Shown in pieces: positions 8,251-16,720 of a stretch of 64,000 bases of DNA. Both the position numbers and the translations under genes were made by a program. The notes under the pieces were generated by a model, which made no database searches, was not told the origin of the DNA, and was given only the letters and a program-made list of their open reading frames with translations. This DNA comes from Pseudomonas sp. GV085 (GTDB lineage Bacteria; Pseudomonadota; Gammaproteobacteria; Pseudomonadales; Pseudomonadaceae), in assembly GCF_003050925.1 (NCBI RefSeq), contig NZ_QAOV01000007.1, positions 186,001-250,000 of the forward strand, in the 5' to 3' direction. Numbering within the stretch: the stretch's first letter is position 1; each line of letters begins with the position of its first letter.

Positions 8251-9419
8251 CTCACCATGATCTGCGCGGCGCTGCCGCTATCGTCGGGGTCGCTGAATCG
8301 GACCTGGGTGACGTCGGGCCACAGCGCTACCCCATCGAACTGGCCGCCCAGGCGGCGGTTCACGCGCTGAATGACGCAGGCCTGCGCACCCGGGATGTCG
8401 ATGGCCTGTTCGGCTGTGTCGCCGGCCGTTTCATGTCGAACCTGGACCTGGGTGAATACCTGGGTATCCGCCCCCGTTACAGCGATAGCGGCAATATCGG
8501 CGGCAGCTCGTTCCTGTCCTACCTGTTCCACGCGGCGGCGGCCCTCAACGCCGGGCTCTGCGACACGGCGTTGATCGTCTACGGCAGTACTCCGCGCGCG
8601 GATGCCCAACGCCGGCAGCCGTTGACCGGACCACTGGAGATGCCGAGCTACGAAGCCCCCTACAAGCCGCGCCACCCGGTGTCCGGCTACGCCCTGGCCA
8701 CCGCCCGGCACATGCATCAGTACGGCACCACTCGTGAGCAGTTGGCCGCGGTGGCCGTCGCCGCGCGCGCCTGGGCGCAACTCAACCCCGTCGCCTTCTG
8801 CCATGACAAAGGGCCGCTCGGTATTACCGACGTGCTGGACAGCAAAATTGTCTGCAGCCCGCTCAGCATCCGCGATTGCTGCCTGGTCACCGATGGCGGC
8901 GGCGCCCTGGTGGTTACCCGTGCCGATCGCGCACGTGACCTGCCAAGACCACCGGTATACCTGCTCGGCGCGGGCGAAGCGCACTCGCACCGCAGCATTT
9001 CCCAGATGCCTGATCTGACCACCACCTGTGCAGTCGAGTCCTGCGCCAGAGCCTACGCCATGGCCGGGGTCAGACCGGCGGACATCGGCGTGCTACAGCT
9101 CTACGACGCCTTCACCATCAACACCATCATGTTCCTGGAGGACTTGGGCTTCTGCGCCAAGGGCGAAGGCGGTGCATTCGTCGCCGATGGACGCATCGCC
9201 CCGGGAGGCGTACTGCCGGTCAACACCAACGGCGGCGGCCTGTCCTACTGCCATCCGGGCATGTACGGCATCTTCGCCCTCATCGAAGCCACGCGGCAAC
9301 TGCGCGGTGAGGCCGGAGCACGGCAGCAGGCCGGCGTGGAGCTGGCGCTGGCCCACGGCAACGGCGGTCAGTTCTCCAGCCAGGTCACCGCCATTCTCGG
9401 CACGGGAGCAGCGCTATGA
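8247..9419 (+). CDS. Thiolase-fold protein without catalytic cysteines, probable side-chain aldolase
   Basis: 390 aa, the size of SCP2-type thiolases. The usual nucleophile region reads SGNIGGSSFLSYLFHAAAAL, with no Cys, and the C-terminal Cys-containing glycine loop is replaced by LAHGNGGQFSSQ. Two tyrosines, in LYDAF (Tyr286) and LSYCHPG (Tyr334), lie with about the spacing of the pair reported as catalytic in the Ltp2 steroid aldolase. This and the adjacent DUF35 and MaoC genes suggest retro-aldol removal of a side-chain unit, not thiolysis. The start ATG lies in the overlap with the DUF35 gene. Family is sure; aldolase chemistry is inferred. Confidence 0.82.
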   Translation: MTHHDLRGAAAIVGVAESDLGDVGPQRYPIELAAQAAVHALNDAGLRTRDVDGLFGCVAGRFMSNLDLGEYLGIRPRYSDSGNIGGSSFLSYLFHAAAALNAGLCDTALIVYGSTPRADAQRRQPLTGPLEMPSYEAPYKPRHPVSGYALATARHMHQYGTTREQLAAVAVAARAWAQLNPVAFCHDKGPLGITDVLDSKIVCSPLSIRDCCLVTDGGGALVVTRADRARDLPRPPVYLLGAGEAHSHRSISQMPDLTTTCAVESCARAYAMAGVRPADIGVLQLYDAFTINTIMFLEDLGFCAKGEGGAFVADGRIAPGGVLPVNTNGGGLSYCHPGMYGIFALIEATRQLRGEAGARQQAGVELALAHGNGGQFSSQVTAILGTGAAL

Positions 9420-10183
9420 GCACTGTCTTGCGCGAACGCCAGGGCGCGGTGCTTCTGGTGACACTCAACCGCCCTGAGGCGTTGAACGCGTTCAATGCCG
9501 AGTTGCACCGCGAGCTCTGCGACGCCTGGCACGAGGCCGGTGATTCGCAGGTTCGCGCAGTGGTGCTGACCGGCTCCGGACGCGGCTTCTGCGCGGGTGC
9601 CGACCTCAACGCGCCACCCGCCTCCGGGGCACTGGGCCATAGCACGCTGCGCCACGCACTGAATGCGAACACCCTGGCAATGGCCGCGCTGGACAAGCCT
9701 GTCATCGCAGCCGTCAACGGCGCCGCAGCGGGTGCCGGACTCTCGCTGGCTTGCGCCGCCGATATCCGGATCGCGTCCAGCGACGCCAAGTTCGTACCGG
9801 CGTTCGTCGACATAGGGCTGGTCCCGGATGCCGGTGGCAGCTGGTTCATCACCCGGTTGCTGGGTTACGCCCGGGCCTTTTCCTGGCTGTCCAGCAATCG
9901 CCGGCTGGGCGCCGAAGAGGCCCGCGAGTGGGGCCTGGTGAGCGAGGTGCTGGCCCCGGAACGACTGCTTGGACACGCGCTGGAGATGGCCGAGCAACTG
10001 GCCACCAAACCCGGACTCGCCGTAGGGCTGACCAAGCGCCTCCTGGCCCAGGCCGCACGCAACAGCCTGGCCGAGCAACTGGAGGCCGAAGCCACGCTGC
10101 AGAACCTTGCAGTCCTTGATCCCGATCGGGCGCGAGCCCGCGCGGCGATGCTGGAAAAGCTCGGGCGCCGCTCAATCCCATAG
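9416..10183 (+). CDS. Enoyl-CoA hydratase/isomerase (crotonase family), copy 1
   Basis: 255 aa. Crotonase motifs are clear: NRPEALNAFNAEL, the oxyanion-hole segment GRGFCAGADLNAPP and AAVNGAAAGAGLSLACAADIRIAS, then the Asp/Gly loop VDIGLVPDAGGSW. It starts by ATGA overlap with the thiolase-fold gene. Position 127-150 reads PDAGGSWFITRL, closer to PaaG-like isomerases or C-C hydrolases than to the two-Glu hydratases, so ring hydrolysis or isomerisation is possible. The exact reaction cannot be decided. Confidence 0.87.
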   Translation: MSTVLRERQGAVLLVTLNRPEALNAFNAELHRELCDAWHEAGDSQVRAVVLTGSGRGFCAGADLNAPPASGALGHSTLRHALNANTLAMAALDKPVIAAVNGAAAGAGLSLACAADIRIASSDAKFVPAFVDIGLVPDAGGSWFITRLLGYARAFSWLSSNRRLGAEEAREWGLVSEVLAPERLLGHALEMAEQLATKPGLAVGLTKRLLAQAARNSLAEQLEAEATLQNLAVLDPDRARARAAMLEKLGRRSIP

Positions 10184-10205
10184 ACAACAAAAACGGAGTT
10201 TCCCC

Positions 10206-11015
10206 ATGACCGATTACGGACGTTTTCACAGTATTCTCGCCGAGCTCCGGGACCATGTCCTGGTGCTGACCCTCAATCGCCCCGAACGCCTCAATGCCGT
10301 GGGAGCCGACATGCATGAAGGCCTCGAAGCCATTCTTGCCGACCTGCGCCACGACACCAGCGTCCGGGCCGTGGTGCTGCAGGGTGCAGGACGGGCCTTT
10401 TGTGTCGGTGGCGACGTCAAGGCGTTTGCCGAGACGCCGGCCATCGAGCAGACCCCATGCGAAGCCATGGCCCTGGTCACCCGCGGCGCCGGGAACCTGA
10501 TCGAGCGCTTCCTCGATGTCCCACAGCCGATTATCGCCGCGGTGCAGGGCTACGCCATGGGGCTGGGGGCGACTCTGGCCCTGCTCTGCGATGTGGTGCT
10601 TATCGCCGACGACGCCCAGATCGCCGACACTCATGTGCCCATGGGCCTGGTCGCAGGCGATGGTGGCGCGCTGGCCTGGCCCCTGGGCATGCCCCTCGGC
10701 GCTGCCAAGTACTACCTGATGACCGGCGAGCGACTCAGTGGCAGTGAAGCTGTCCGGCTGGGCCTGGCCTTGCGGGCCATGCCGGCCACGGAGCTGCATG
10801 ATCAGGCGCTGCAGATGGCAGAGCGCATGGCCGCCCTCCCTCCTCTCGCGCTGCAGGGCACCAAGCGCGCGCTGAACCAGATCCTGCGCCAGCGCAGTCA
10901 GTTGGTGACCGACTTGGGGCTGCAGCTGGAAGCGGCGACCTTCCTCAGCGCAGATCACAAGGAAGCCTCCAGCGCCTTCGCGCAAAAGCGCCAGCCGGTC
11001 TTTCATGGGCGCTGA
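10206..11015 (+). CDS. Enoyl-CoA hydratase/isomerase (crotonase family), copy 2
   Basis: 269 aa from ATG 10206, which has ACGGAG seven bases upstream; the longer frame into the previous gene is not supported. Motifs are NRPERLNAVGADMHEGL, GRAFCVGGDVKAF and AAVQGYAMGLGATLALLCDVVLIAD. It follows copy 1 by 22 bases. Two different crotonase proteins side by side suggest two separate CoA-ester steps, for example in side-chain and ring degradation. Its last bases overlap the proposed start of the transporter. Confidence 0.87.
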   Translation: MTDYGRFHSILAELRDHVLVLTLNRPERLNAVGADMHEGLEAILADLRHDTSVRAVVLQGAGRAFCVGGDVKAFAETPAIEQTPCEAMALVTRGAGNLIERFLDVPQPIIAAVQGYAMGLGATLALLCDVVLIADDAQIADTHVPMGLVAGDGGALAWPLGMPLGAAKYYLMTGERLSGSEAVRLGLALRAMPATELHDQALQMAERMAALPPLALQGTKRALNQILRQRSQLVTDLGLQLEAATFLSADHKEASSAFAQKRQPVFHGR

Positions 11016-12231
11016 GCACAGTATGTCCAGAGGCGCTGGAGACACCGGCTGGCTCGGCGGCATTTCTACGGAAGTGCGCTGCCTGTGCGTAATCAGCTTT
11101 ATCTCCGCCGTGGGCTTCGGCATCCAGTCACCGGCCATTCCGCTGTTCGGCCAGGCGCTAGGGGTGGGCAGCAGCATGATCGGCATGATCATCGCAGCCT
11201 TCCCCTTCGCCCGCCTGCTGATGGCTTGGCCAGGCGGCAGGCTGGTCAATCGCTGGGGCGAGTACCGGTTGCTGTGCGGCGGCCTTGGGCTCATGGCGCT
11301 GGGCAGCGTTGCCGCCGGCTTTTCCACTTCCGCCGAGCAGTTGCTGGCATGGCGCGGTCTGTGCGGAATGGGCTCGATCCTCTACAGCGTGTCGGCCATG
11401 AGCCTCATGCTGCGCACCACCGCCGCCAGCCACCGGGGGCGGGCGGCGGGGCTGTTCATGGGTGCCTATTACGTCGGGACGGTCGCCGGTCCCGCCATCG
11501 GCAGCCTGTTCGTGGACATGTCTGTGCGTCTGCCGTTCTTCCTCTACGGAGCCGGAACGGGAGCGGCGGCCCTGGTCGCGGCACTGCTGCTGCGCCACCT
11601 GCGCCACGCTCACAACGCGGCGAACGACTCCGGGCAAGCGGCGGTCAGCTTTGGCCAGGCGCTACGCCTGGCCTCTTACCGATCCGCGATCGCCAGCAAT
11701 TTCGCCATCGGCTTTGCCGTTTACGGGGTCAGGGTTTCCGTCCTGCCGCTGTTCCTGCTGACGGTGCTCAACCAGCCGGCGAAGTGGATCGGCATCGGTC
11801 TGACTGTCGGTGCACTGACCCAGACACTGCTGCTGCCCAAGGCTGGCCGATGGGTGGACACCTGGGGCCGCAAGCCAAGCCTGATGCTGGGCATGTCCCT
11901 GGTACTGGGCAGTTTCCTGCTCATCCAGGGCGGGCAATCGCTGGCAACCTACCTGGGCGGGCTCGCGCTGATGGGGCTCGGAACCGCCTTCTGCACCACC
12001 GCCGCAGCCGCAGTCGCCGGTGACGCCGCCAATGGCCGTGGGGGTACGGTGATAGCCGGCTACCAGATGGCCGCCGACCTCGGCATGGTCATCGGCCCCA
12101 TTCTCATCGGGGTACTCGCCGAGCGGCACTCCTACGCCCTCGCCCTCGGCTGCACCGCCGCTCTGCTGACACTGGCCGCCTTGACGACACTGACCATCCC
12201 CCACGACAAGAACCAGGGGAGCACCCCATGA
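11005..12231 (+). CDS. MFS transporter, probable substrate uptake
   Basis: 408 aa with about twelve hydrophobic segments and the MFS motif between helices 2 and 3 (AWPGGRLVNRWGEYRLLCGG). Helix 1 begins at CLCVISFISAVGFGIQSPAIP. ATG 11005 overlaps the preceding hydratase by 11 bases; ATG 11023 is an equally possible start, and neither has a strong ribosome site. Placed at the end of the CoA-enzyme operon, it probably imports the cluster's substrate, or exports an intermediate. Drug or sugar efflux relatives look similar, so direction is not certain. Confidence 0.85.
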   Translation: MGAEHSMSRGAGDTGWLGGISTEVRCLCVISFISAVGFGIQSPAIPLFGQALGVGSSMIGMIIAAFPFARLLMAWPGGRLVNRWGEYRLLCGGLGLMALGSVAAGFSTSAEQLLAWRGLCGMGSILYSVSAMSLMLRTTAASHRGRAAGLFMGAYYVGTVAGPAIGSLFVDMSVRLPFFLYGAGTGAAALVAALLLRHLRHAHNAANDSGQAAVSFGQALRLASYRSAIASNFAIGFAVYGVRVSVLPLFLLTVLNQPAKWIGIGLTVGALTQTLLLPKAGRWVDTWGRKPSLMLGMSLVLGSFLLIQGGQSLATYLGGLALMGLGTAFCTTAAAAVAGDAANGRGGTVIAGYQMAADLGMVIGPILIGVLAERHSYALALGCTAALLTLAALTTLTIPHDKNQGSTP

Positions 12232-12407
12232 GTGAGCGCAGCCAATCGGCCTTGATCCGCGCCAACCTGCAGTTCTCCCGTGAGTTGCGAAGAGGTGGCG
12301 GCCGGGTTGTGGGAAGCCTCGGTGCATCTAACCCGGGTGGAGTTCCAGCCGGTCACGCAAACCACATCCGCCATAAACCAGCAGGCAATCGCCTGAGCAA
12401 GGAGTAG
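12228..12407 (+). pseudogene. Decayed gene remnant between transporter and isomerase
   Basis: An ATGA overlap with the transporter stop opens a 59-codon frame (MSERSQSALIRANLQFSREL, then low-quality sequence). From about 12290 the +1 frame looks far more protein-like and ends at TGA 12394 (EEVAAGLWEASVHLTRVEF, ending AINQQAIA). The simplest reading is a small gene, or a larger one with an internal deletion, broken by a frameshift. I do not recognise the family. It could also be a genuine but unusual 59-aa protein. Confidence 0.45.
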
Positions 12408-12409
12408 AC

Positions 12410-12811
12410 ATGCCAACGGAAATCCAAATGAAAAGCGCCCTTCAGGCCTACATCGACGCCTTCAACCGCAATGACCTGGAAGCCATCATCGCTCTCTACC
12501 ACGACGACGCAACGGTGGAAGACCCGTACGGCTCGTCGCCTCGCGAGGGCAAGACGCAAATCGTCGAGTTCTACCGCAGCGCCATGGCCAACGGTGCCAC
12601 CCTGCAGCTCTGCGCACCGATCCGCGCCTCTCACGGCGATGCTGCCGCAATGGCCTTCGATGCCGTGGCGAAGCTACCCCAGGGCAAAGCGCGGGTACGG
12701 GTCATCGATGTGATGACCTTCGACGAAGCCGGGCTCATCACCTCCATGCGCGCCTATTTCGGCCCAGGCGACATCGAGTTCAAGGCCTCCTCCGACAGCC
12801 GCAACGACTAG
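12410..12811 (+). CDS. 3-oxo-delta5-steroid isomerase homologue (NTF2-like fold)
   Basis: 133 aa, the normal length for ketosteroid isomerase. From memory of the Pseudomonas putida enzyme, similarity runs along the chain: YHDDATVEDPYG, QIVEFYRSAM, PIRASHGDAAAM and VIDVMTFDEAG. The three catalytic positions are present: Tyr14, Asp38 and Asp100, matching Tyr14/Asp38/Asp99 of the Comamonas enzyme with one indel. It would shift a delta5 double bond to delta4 in a 3-oxosteroid. An SnoaL-like protein of other function is the alternative, but the aligned triad makes the isomerase call good. It is the best single pointer to steroid catabolism in this cluster. Confidence 0.8.
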   Translation: MPTEIQMKSALQAYIDAFNRNDLEAIIALYHDDATVEDPYGSSPREGKTQIVEFYRSAMANGATLQLCAPIRASHGDAAAMAFDAVAKLPQGKARVRVIDVMTFDEAGLITSMRAYFGPGDIEFKASSDSRND

Positions 12812-13605
12812 CCAAAGCGATAAGCCGAGACCGCGACAAGGCCCCCCAGCCGCTCGGCGTAAACACGCCGTGCGGGCTGGTCACCTGCTGCAGCGCAAGC
12901 CACCAGCAACGGCAGCAAGTGTTCCTCGCGCGGATGGGCGAAACGCGCCTGCGGTGCCTCGACCCAATGGCGCAGGCGCTGACTTCGTTCCTCCGGCGTC
13001 CCCATCAGCGTATCGAGTAGCCAGTCATCGAATGCCTGCGCCCGCGCAGCCAGGTCCTCTGCAGATGCACGGATGTTGTGGAAAGACATGCCGCTGCCCA
13101 CGATCAACACCCCATCCTCTCGCAACCCTGCCAGCGCCACCCCGGCAGCCAGGTGCGCTGCTGGGTCCAGATCGCCGCGCAGTGACAGCTGCAACATCGG
13201 GATATCCGCCTGTGGATAGATCAGTTTGAACGGGATGAACGCACCGTGATCCAGTCCGCGTGTGTCGTCGAGCGTTGCCGGTAGTCCAGCGCCGCGCAAG
13301 CGTTCGCAAACATCCCTGGCCAGCCAGGGTGCGCCGGCGACCGGGTATTGCAGTCGATAAGTGTGCGCCGGGAATCCGCTGTAGTCGTAGATCAGGCCAG
13401 GGGCCGGACTGGAAGTCAGCGTGAACCGCTCGGCCTCCCAGTGTGCGGAAACGACCAGGATGGCCTTCGGCCGTTCCGGCAGGCCCGACGCCAGGCCCTG
13501 CAGCCAGGCCCCCAGTGAATGCCACATTTCGGCCGGGCCGAAGTCCCAGCGCATGAAGAAGCAGGGACCCGCCCCATGGGGAATGAACAGACTCGGAAGG
13601 CTCAT
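12808..13605 (-). CDS. LigB-type extradiol ring-cleavage dioxygenase (DODA-like)
   Basis: 265 aa from ATG 13605; the frame extends further upstream but reads as non-coding there. Class III extradiol features are present: an N-terminal IPHGAGP, SAHWEAERFTLTSS, GLDHGAFIPFKLIYP, and SGMSFHN followed by FAHPREEHLLPLLVA, supplying the iron-ligand histidines. It is convergent with the isomerase gene (four-base overlap of ends) and divergent from the hydratase at 13879. In this cluster it may open a catechol-like ring whose products go to the hydratase, aldolase and dehydrogenase. Steroid ring A is usually cut by an unrelated type I enzyme (HsaC/TesB), so its substrate is uncertain. Confidence 0.85.
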   Translation of the reverse strand: MSLPSLFIPHGAGPCFFMRWDFGPAEMWHSLGAWLQGLASGLPERPKAILVVSAHWEAERFTLTSSPAPGLIYDYSGFPAHTYRLQYPVAGAPWLARDVCERLRGAGLPATLDDTRGLDHGAFIPFKLIYPQADIPMLQLSLRGDLDPAAHLAAGVALAGLREDGVLIVGSGMSFHNIRASAEDLAARAQAFDDWLLDTLMGTPEERSQRLRHWVEAPQARFAHPREEHLLPLLVACAAAGDQPARRVYAERLGGLVAVSAYRFG

Positions 13606-13878
13606 TGAAAATGCAACCTCAGGCTCAGGAGCAGGATTGATGACGCTGCCAGCAGAGAGAGCGCCAGACTCAGGACGCATGCCAGTAACGGGTTGGTCAC
13701 CGGTAATTTGTCGCCAGTGTGCGGGCTTCTCAGCCCCGGACGCCTCCTCCAAATCAATTACCCCGACTCCGTAAAAATGCAGAGATGCAGAAAGAGTGCT
13801 GAAGCTACTGCATGCGGGTGAGGGCACGCGCCGACACATCCGGCATGATTTGGACAACCCCGACAAGAGGACAGTCCA
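13606..13878. promoter_or_regulatory. Divergent control region between dioxygenase and hydratase genes
   Basis: This 273-base gap must carry promoters for both directions. An inverted repeat TTGGAC...GTCCAA spans 13850-13879 and overlaps the ribosome site (AAGAGG) and ATG of the hydratase, so it could be an operator or a message hairpin. No regulator gene lies beside it. Function is inferred from position only. Confidence 0.4.
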
Positions 13879-14706
13879 ATGCCGCCCGTAATCGAACCGA
13901 TCTCCAGTACCTCGCAGGACAAGACGCGACTGCGCCAGCGACTCGCCGAGCGTCTCTACAGGGCGCTACGCAATGGCGAGACGATCGAGCCGCTGACCAC
14001 CACCGACTCGCTGGATATCGAAGACGCGTACCACATCTCACTGGCCATGCTGGAACAGCGTAAAGCCGACGGCGAGCAGATCATCGGCAAGAAAATCGGA
14101 GTGACGAGCAAAGCCGTGCAGGAAATGCTCGGCGTCCACCAACCGGACTTCGGCTTCCTCACCGACCGCATGCATTTCGATAACGATGCCTGCGTCAGCC
14201 TTAGCCAGGCCAACCTCATCCAGCCCCGTGCAGAAGGTGAGATTGCCTTCATCCTCAAGCACGACCTGATGGGCCCCGGCGTCACCCGGGAGGATGTGCT
14301 GCAAGCCACTGACTCGGTCATGGCCTGCTTTGAGATCGTCGATTCGCGCATCTGCGACTGGAAGATATCCATACAGGACACCATCGCCGACAACGCCTCC
14401 TGCGGTGTCTTCGTCCTGGGTAGCCCGCGCGTCTCCCCTGCCGGTCTCGACCTCGCCAATGTCCGCCTGGATATGAAGCGCAACGGAGAGCCACATTCCA
14501 GCGGGCTTGGTTCGGCCGTGCAAGGGCACCCAGCCGAGGCCGTGGCCTGGCTGGCCAATACCCTGGGTACCTTCGGCATGCCCCTGCTCGCTGGCGAAAT
14601 CATCCTGTCGGGATCGCTGGTTCCCCTGGTACCCGTAAAAGCTGGCGACCACTTCGAGCTGACCATTACGGATATAGGCTGCGCCTCGATTCGCTTCACC
14701 GACTGA
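13879..14706 (+). CDS. 2-hydroxydienoate hydratase (MhpD/TesE family)
   Basis: 275 aa, family length 260-280. Signatures are GKKIGVTSKAVQEMLGVHQPDFG, the metal-site Glu in QPRAEGEIAFILKHDL, FEIVDSRICDWKI and DNASCGVFVLG. It adds water to a 2-hydroxy-2,4-dienoate to give a 4-hydroxy-2-oxoacid. It is first of three genes in the order hydratase, acylating aldehyde dehydrogenase, aldolase. This trio serves meta-cleavage pathways generally (MhpD-F-E) and the steroid A/B-ring branch (TesE-F-G, HsaE-G-F). A stand-alone decarboxylase relative is excluded by the gene order. Confidence 0.9.
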   Translation: MPPVIEPISSTSQDKTRLRQRLAERLYRALRNGETIEPLTTTDSLDIEDAYHISLAMLEQRKADGEQIIGKKIGVTSKAVQEMLGVHQPDFGFLTDRMHFDNDACVSLSQANLIQPRAEGEIAFILKHDLMGPGVTREDVLQATDSVMACFEIVDSRICDWKISIQDTIADNASCGVFVLGSPRVSPAGLDLANVRLDMKRNGEPHSSGLGSAVQGHPAEAVAWLANTLGTFGMPLLAGEIILSGSLVPLVPVKAGDHFELTITDIGCASIRFTD

Positions 14707-14738
14707 CTCTGCCCTCCCTAGATGCGAGAGAACTGGCC

Positions 14739-15626
14739 ATGACACGCAAAATCAGATGCGCCCTGATCGGCCCCGGCAACATCGGTACCGACCTGCTCTA
14801 CAAACTGCAACGCAGCAAAGTGCTGGAACCGGTCTGGATGGTCGGGATCGACCCCGAATCCGACGGTTTGAAGCGCGCCCGGGAAATGGGCCTGAACATC
14901 ACCTGCGAAGGCGTCGATGGGCTCCTGCCCCACGTCAAGGCCGACGACATCCGGATCGCCTTTGACGCGACCTCCGCCTACGTACATGCCGAGAACTCGC
15001 GCAAGCTCAATGAACTGGGCGTGCTGATGATCGACCTCACGCCTGCGGCCATCGGCCCGTACTGCGTGCCGCCGGTAAACCTGGCCGATCACTTGGGCAA
15101 GCAGGTGCTGAACGTCAACATGGTGACCTGCGGGGGACAAGCGACCATTCCCATGGTCCACGCGGTGTCACGTGTGCAGCCCGTTGCCTATGGCGAAATT
15201 GTGGCGACGGTGTCGTCCCGCTCGGTCGGTCCCGGCACCCGCAAGAATATCGACGAGTTCACCCGCACCACTGCCGGCGCGGTGGTCACGGTCGGAGGGG
15301 CCAGGGAAGGCAAGGCGATCATCGTGATCAACCCGGCCGAACCTGCGCTGATCATGCGCGACACCATTCACTGCCTGACCGAAAGCGAACCGGATCGCGA
15401 GGCTATCACCCAATCGGTGCACGCAATGATCAAGGACGTACAGAAGTATGTGCCCGGCTACACGCTGAAGAACGGACCGGTATTCGACGGCAATCGCGTG
15501 TCGATTTTCATGGAGGTGCAGGGCCTGGGCGACTACCTGCCCAAGTACGCCGGCAATCTGGACATCATGACTGCGGCCGCCGCCCGTACCGCGGAAATGT
15601 TTGCCGAAGACATGCTGAACGCCTAA
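14739..15626 (+). CDS. Acylating acetaldehyde/propionaldehyde dehydrogenase (MhpF/TesF family)
   Basis: 295 aa, just short of the usual 300-315. An N-terminal NAD site (ALIGPGNIGTDLLYKL), the catalytic Cys in VNMVTCGGQATIPMVHA and the C-terminal dimer/aldolase-contact segment (VPGYTLKNGP) are visible. It converts the aldehyde released by the partner aldolase to acyl-CoA with NAD, and the pair normally channels the aldehyde. It lies 32 bases after the hydratase and 10 before the aldolase. Acetaldehyde versus propionaldehyde use cannot be read; a steroid route would need propionaldehyde. Confidence 0.92.
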   Translation: MTRKIRCALIGPGNIGTDLLYKLQRSKVLEPVWMVGIDPESDGLKRAREMGLNITCEGVDGLLPHVKADDIRIAFDATSAYVHAENSRKLNELGVLMIDLTPAAIGPYCVPPVNLADHLGKQVLNVNMVTCGGQATIPMVHAVSRVQPVAYGEIVATVSSRSVGPGTRKNIDEFTRTTAGAVVTVGGAREGKAIIVINPAEPALIMRDTIHCLTESEPDREAITQSVHAMIKDVQKYVPGYTLKNGPVFDGNRVSIFMEVQGLGDYLPKYAGNLDIMTAAAARTAEMFAEDMLNA

Positions 15627-15636
15627 CCACTCTCGA

Positions 15637-16683
15637 ATGGAAATTGCCATGACCTCTTTACGCGGCAAGCAAATCAAACTGCACGACATGTCATTGCGCG
15701 ACGGCATGCACCCAAAGCGCCACCAGATCACCCTGCAGGAGATGGTGGATGTGGCCACCGGTCTGGACGCCGCCGGTGTTCAGTTGATAGAAGTCACCCA
15801 CGGCGATGGCCTGGGCGGCGCCTCCGTCAATTATGGCTTTGCGGCACACAGCGACGAGGAATACCTGCGTGCGGTCATTGCGCAAATGAAACAGGCCAAG
15901 GTATCGGCCCTGCTGCTGCCCGGTATCGGCACCGTCGATCACCTTCAGATGGCACATGACTGCGGCGTACACACCATTCGCGTGGCAACCCATTGCACCG
16001 AGGCCGACGTTTCCGAGCAGCACATCCAGTACGGCCGCAAGTTGGACATGGATACGGTCGGCTTCCTGATGATGGCACACATGCTCGACGCCGACGGTTT
16101 GGTGAAACAGGCCAGGTTGATGGAAAGCTACGGCGCCAACTGCCTCTACATCACGGACTCGGCCGGGTACATGCTCCCCGAAGACGTTCGCGTGCGCATC
16201 GACGCAGTTCGCCAGGCGCTGAAACCGGAAACCGAGCTGGGCTTCCACGGCCACCACAATCTCGGCATGGGCATAGCCAATTCGCTGTCAGCCATTGAAG
16301 CCGGTGCCAATCGCATCGACGGCTCCGCCGCCGGCCTCGGTGCCGGTGCCGGCAACACGCCGCTGGAAGTCTTCAATGCGGTCTGCGATCGCTTGGGCAT
16401 CATTACGGGCGTGGACGTGTTCAAGCTCGCCGATGTCGCCGAAGAGAAGGTGTTCCCGATGATGGAGCACATCGTCCGGGTCGACCGTGACTCGCTGATG
16501 CTAGGGTACGCTGGCGTCTACTCCTCGTTCCTGCTGTTCGCCAAACGTGCCGAAAAGAAGTACGGCGTGCCCTCCCACGAGATCCTGTTGGAACTGGGCC
16601 GACGCAAGACTGTCGGCGGCCAGGAGGACATGATCGAGGACCTGGCGCTGGACATGGCGCGTGAACGCGCAATCAGCCACTGA
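15637..16683 (+). CDS. 4-hydroxy-2-oxovalerate/hexanoate aldolase (MhpE/TesG family)
   Basis: 348 aa, family standard. The metal and catalytic motifs are DMSLRDGMHPKRHQ near residue 14 and the His pair in GFHGHHNLGMG; SAAGLGAGAGNTPLE is the conserved glycine-rich loop. It splits 4-hydroxy-2-oxoacids to pyruvate plus an aldehyde, passed to the preceding dehydrogenase. ATG 15637 is used, but ATG 15649, four codons in, is about as good. A strong terminator follows at 16721, closing this operon. Confidence 0.92.
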   Translation: MEIAMTSLRGKQIKLHDMSLRDGMHPKRHQITLQEMVDVATGLDAAGVQLIEVTHGDGLGGASVNYGFAAHSDEEYLRAVIAQMKQAKVSALLLPGIGTVDHLQMAHDCGVHTIRVATHCTEADVSEQHIQYGRKLDMDTVGFLMMAHMLDADGLVKQARLMESYGANCLYITDSAGYMLPEDVRVRIDAVRQALKPETELGFHGHHNLGMGIANSLSAIEAGANRIDGSAAGLGAGAGNTPLEVFNAVCDRLGIITGVDVFKLADVAEEKVFPMMEHIVRVDRDSLMLGYAGVYSSFLLFAKRAEKKYGVPSHEILLELGRRKTVGGQEDMIEDLALDMARERAISH

Positions 16684-16720
16684 CGCGGCCAGGTCCCGAC
16701 ATCGGAGATCGTTTACCCCT

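Noticed and set aside
8247..9419. Ordinary acetyl-CoA acetyltransferase call
   Set aside because: Neither catalytic cysteine is present and the gene partners are DUF35 and MaoC, so thiolysis is not supported.
13606..13866. N-terminal extension of the dioxygenase frame
   Set aside because: The extra 87 residues have no family match by eye, and the LigB-type proteins start at MSLPSLFIPHG, which fits ATG 13605.
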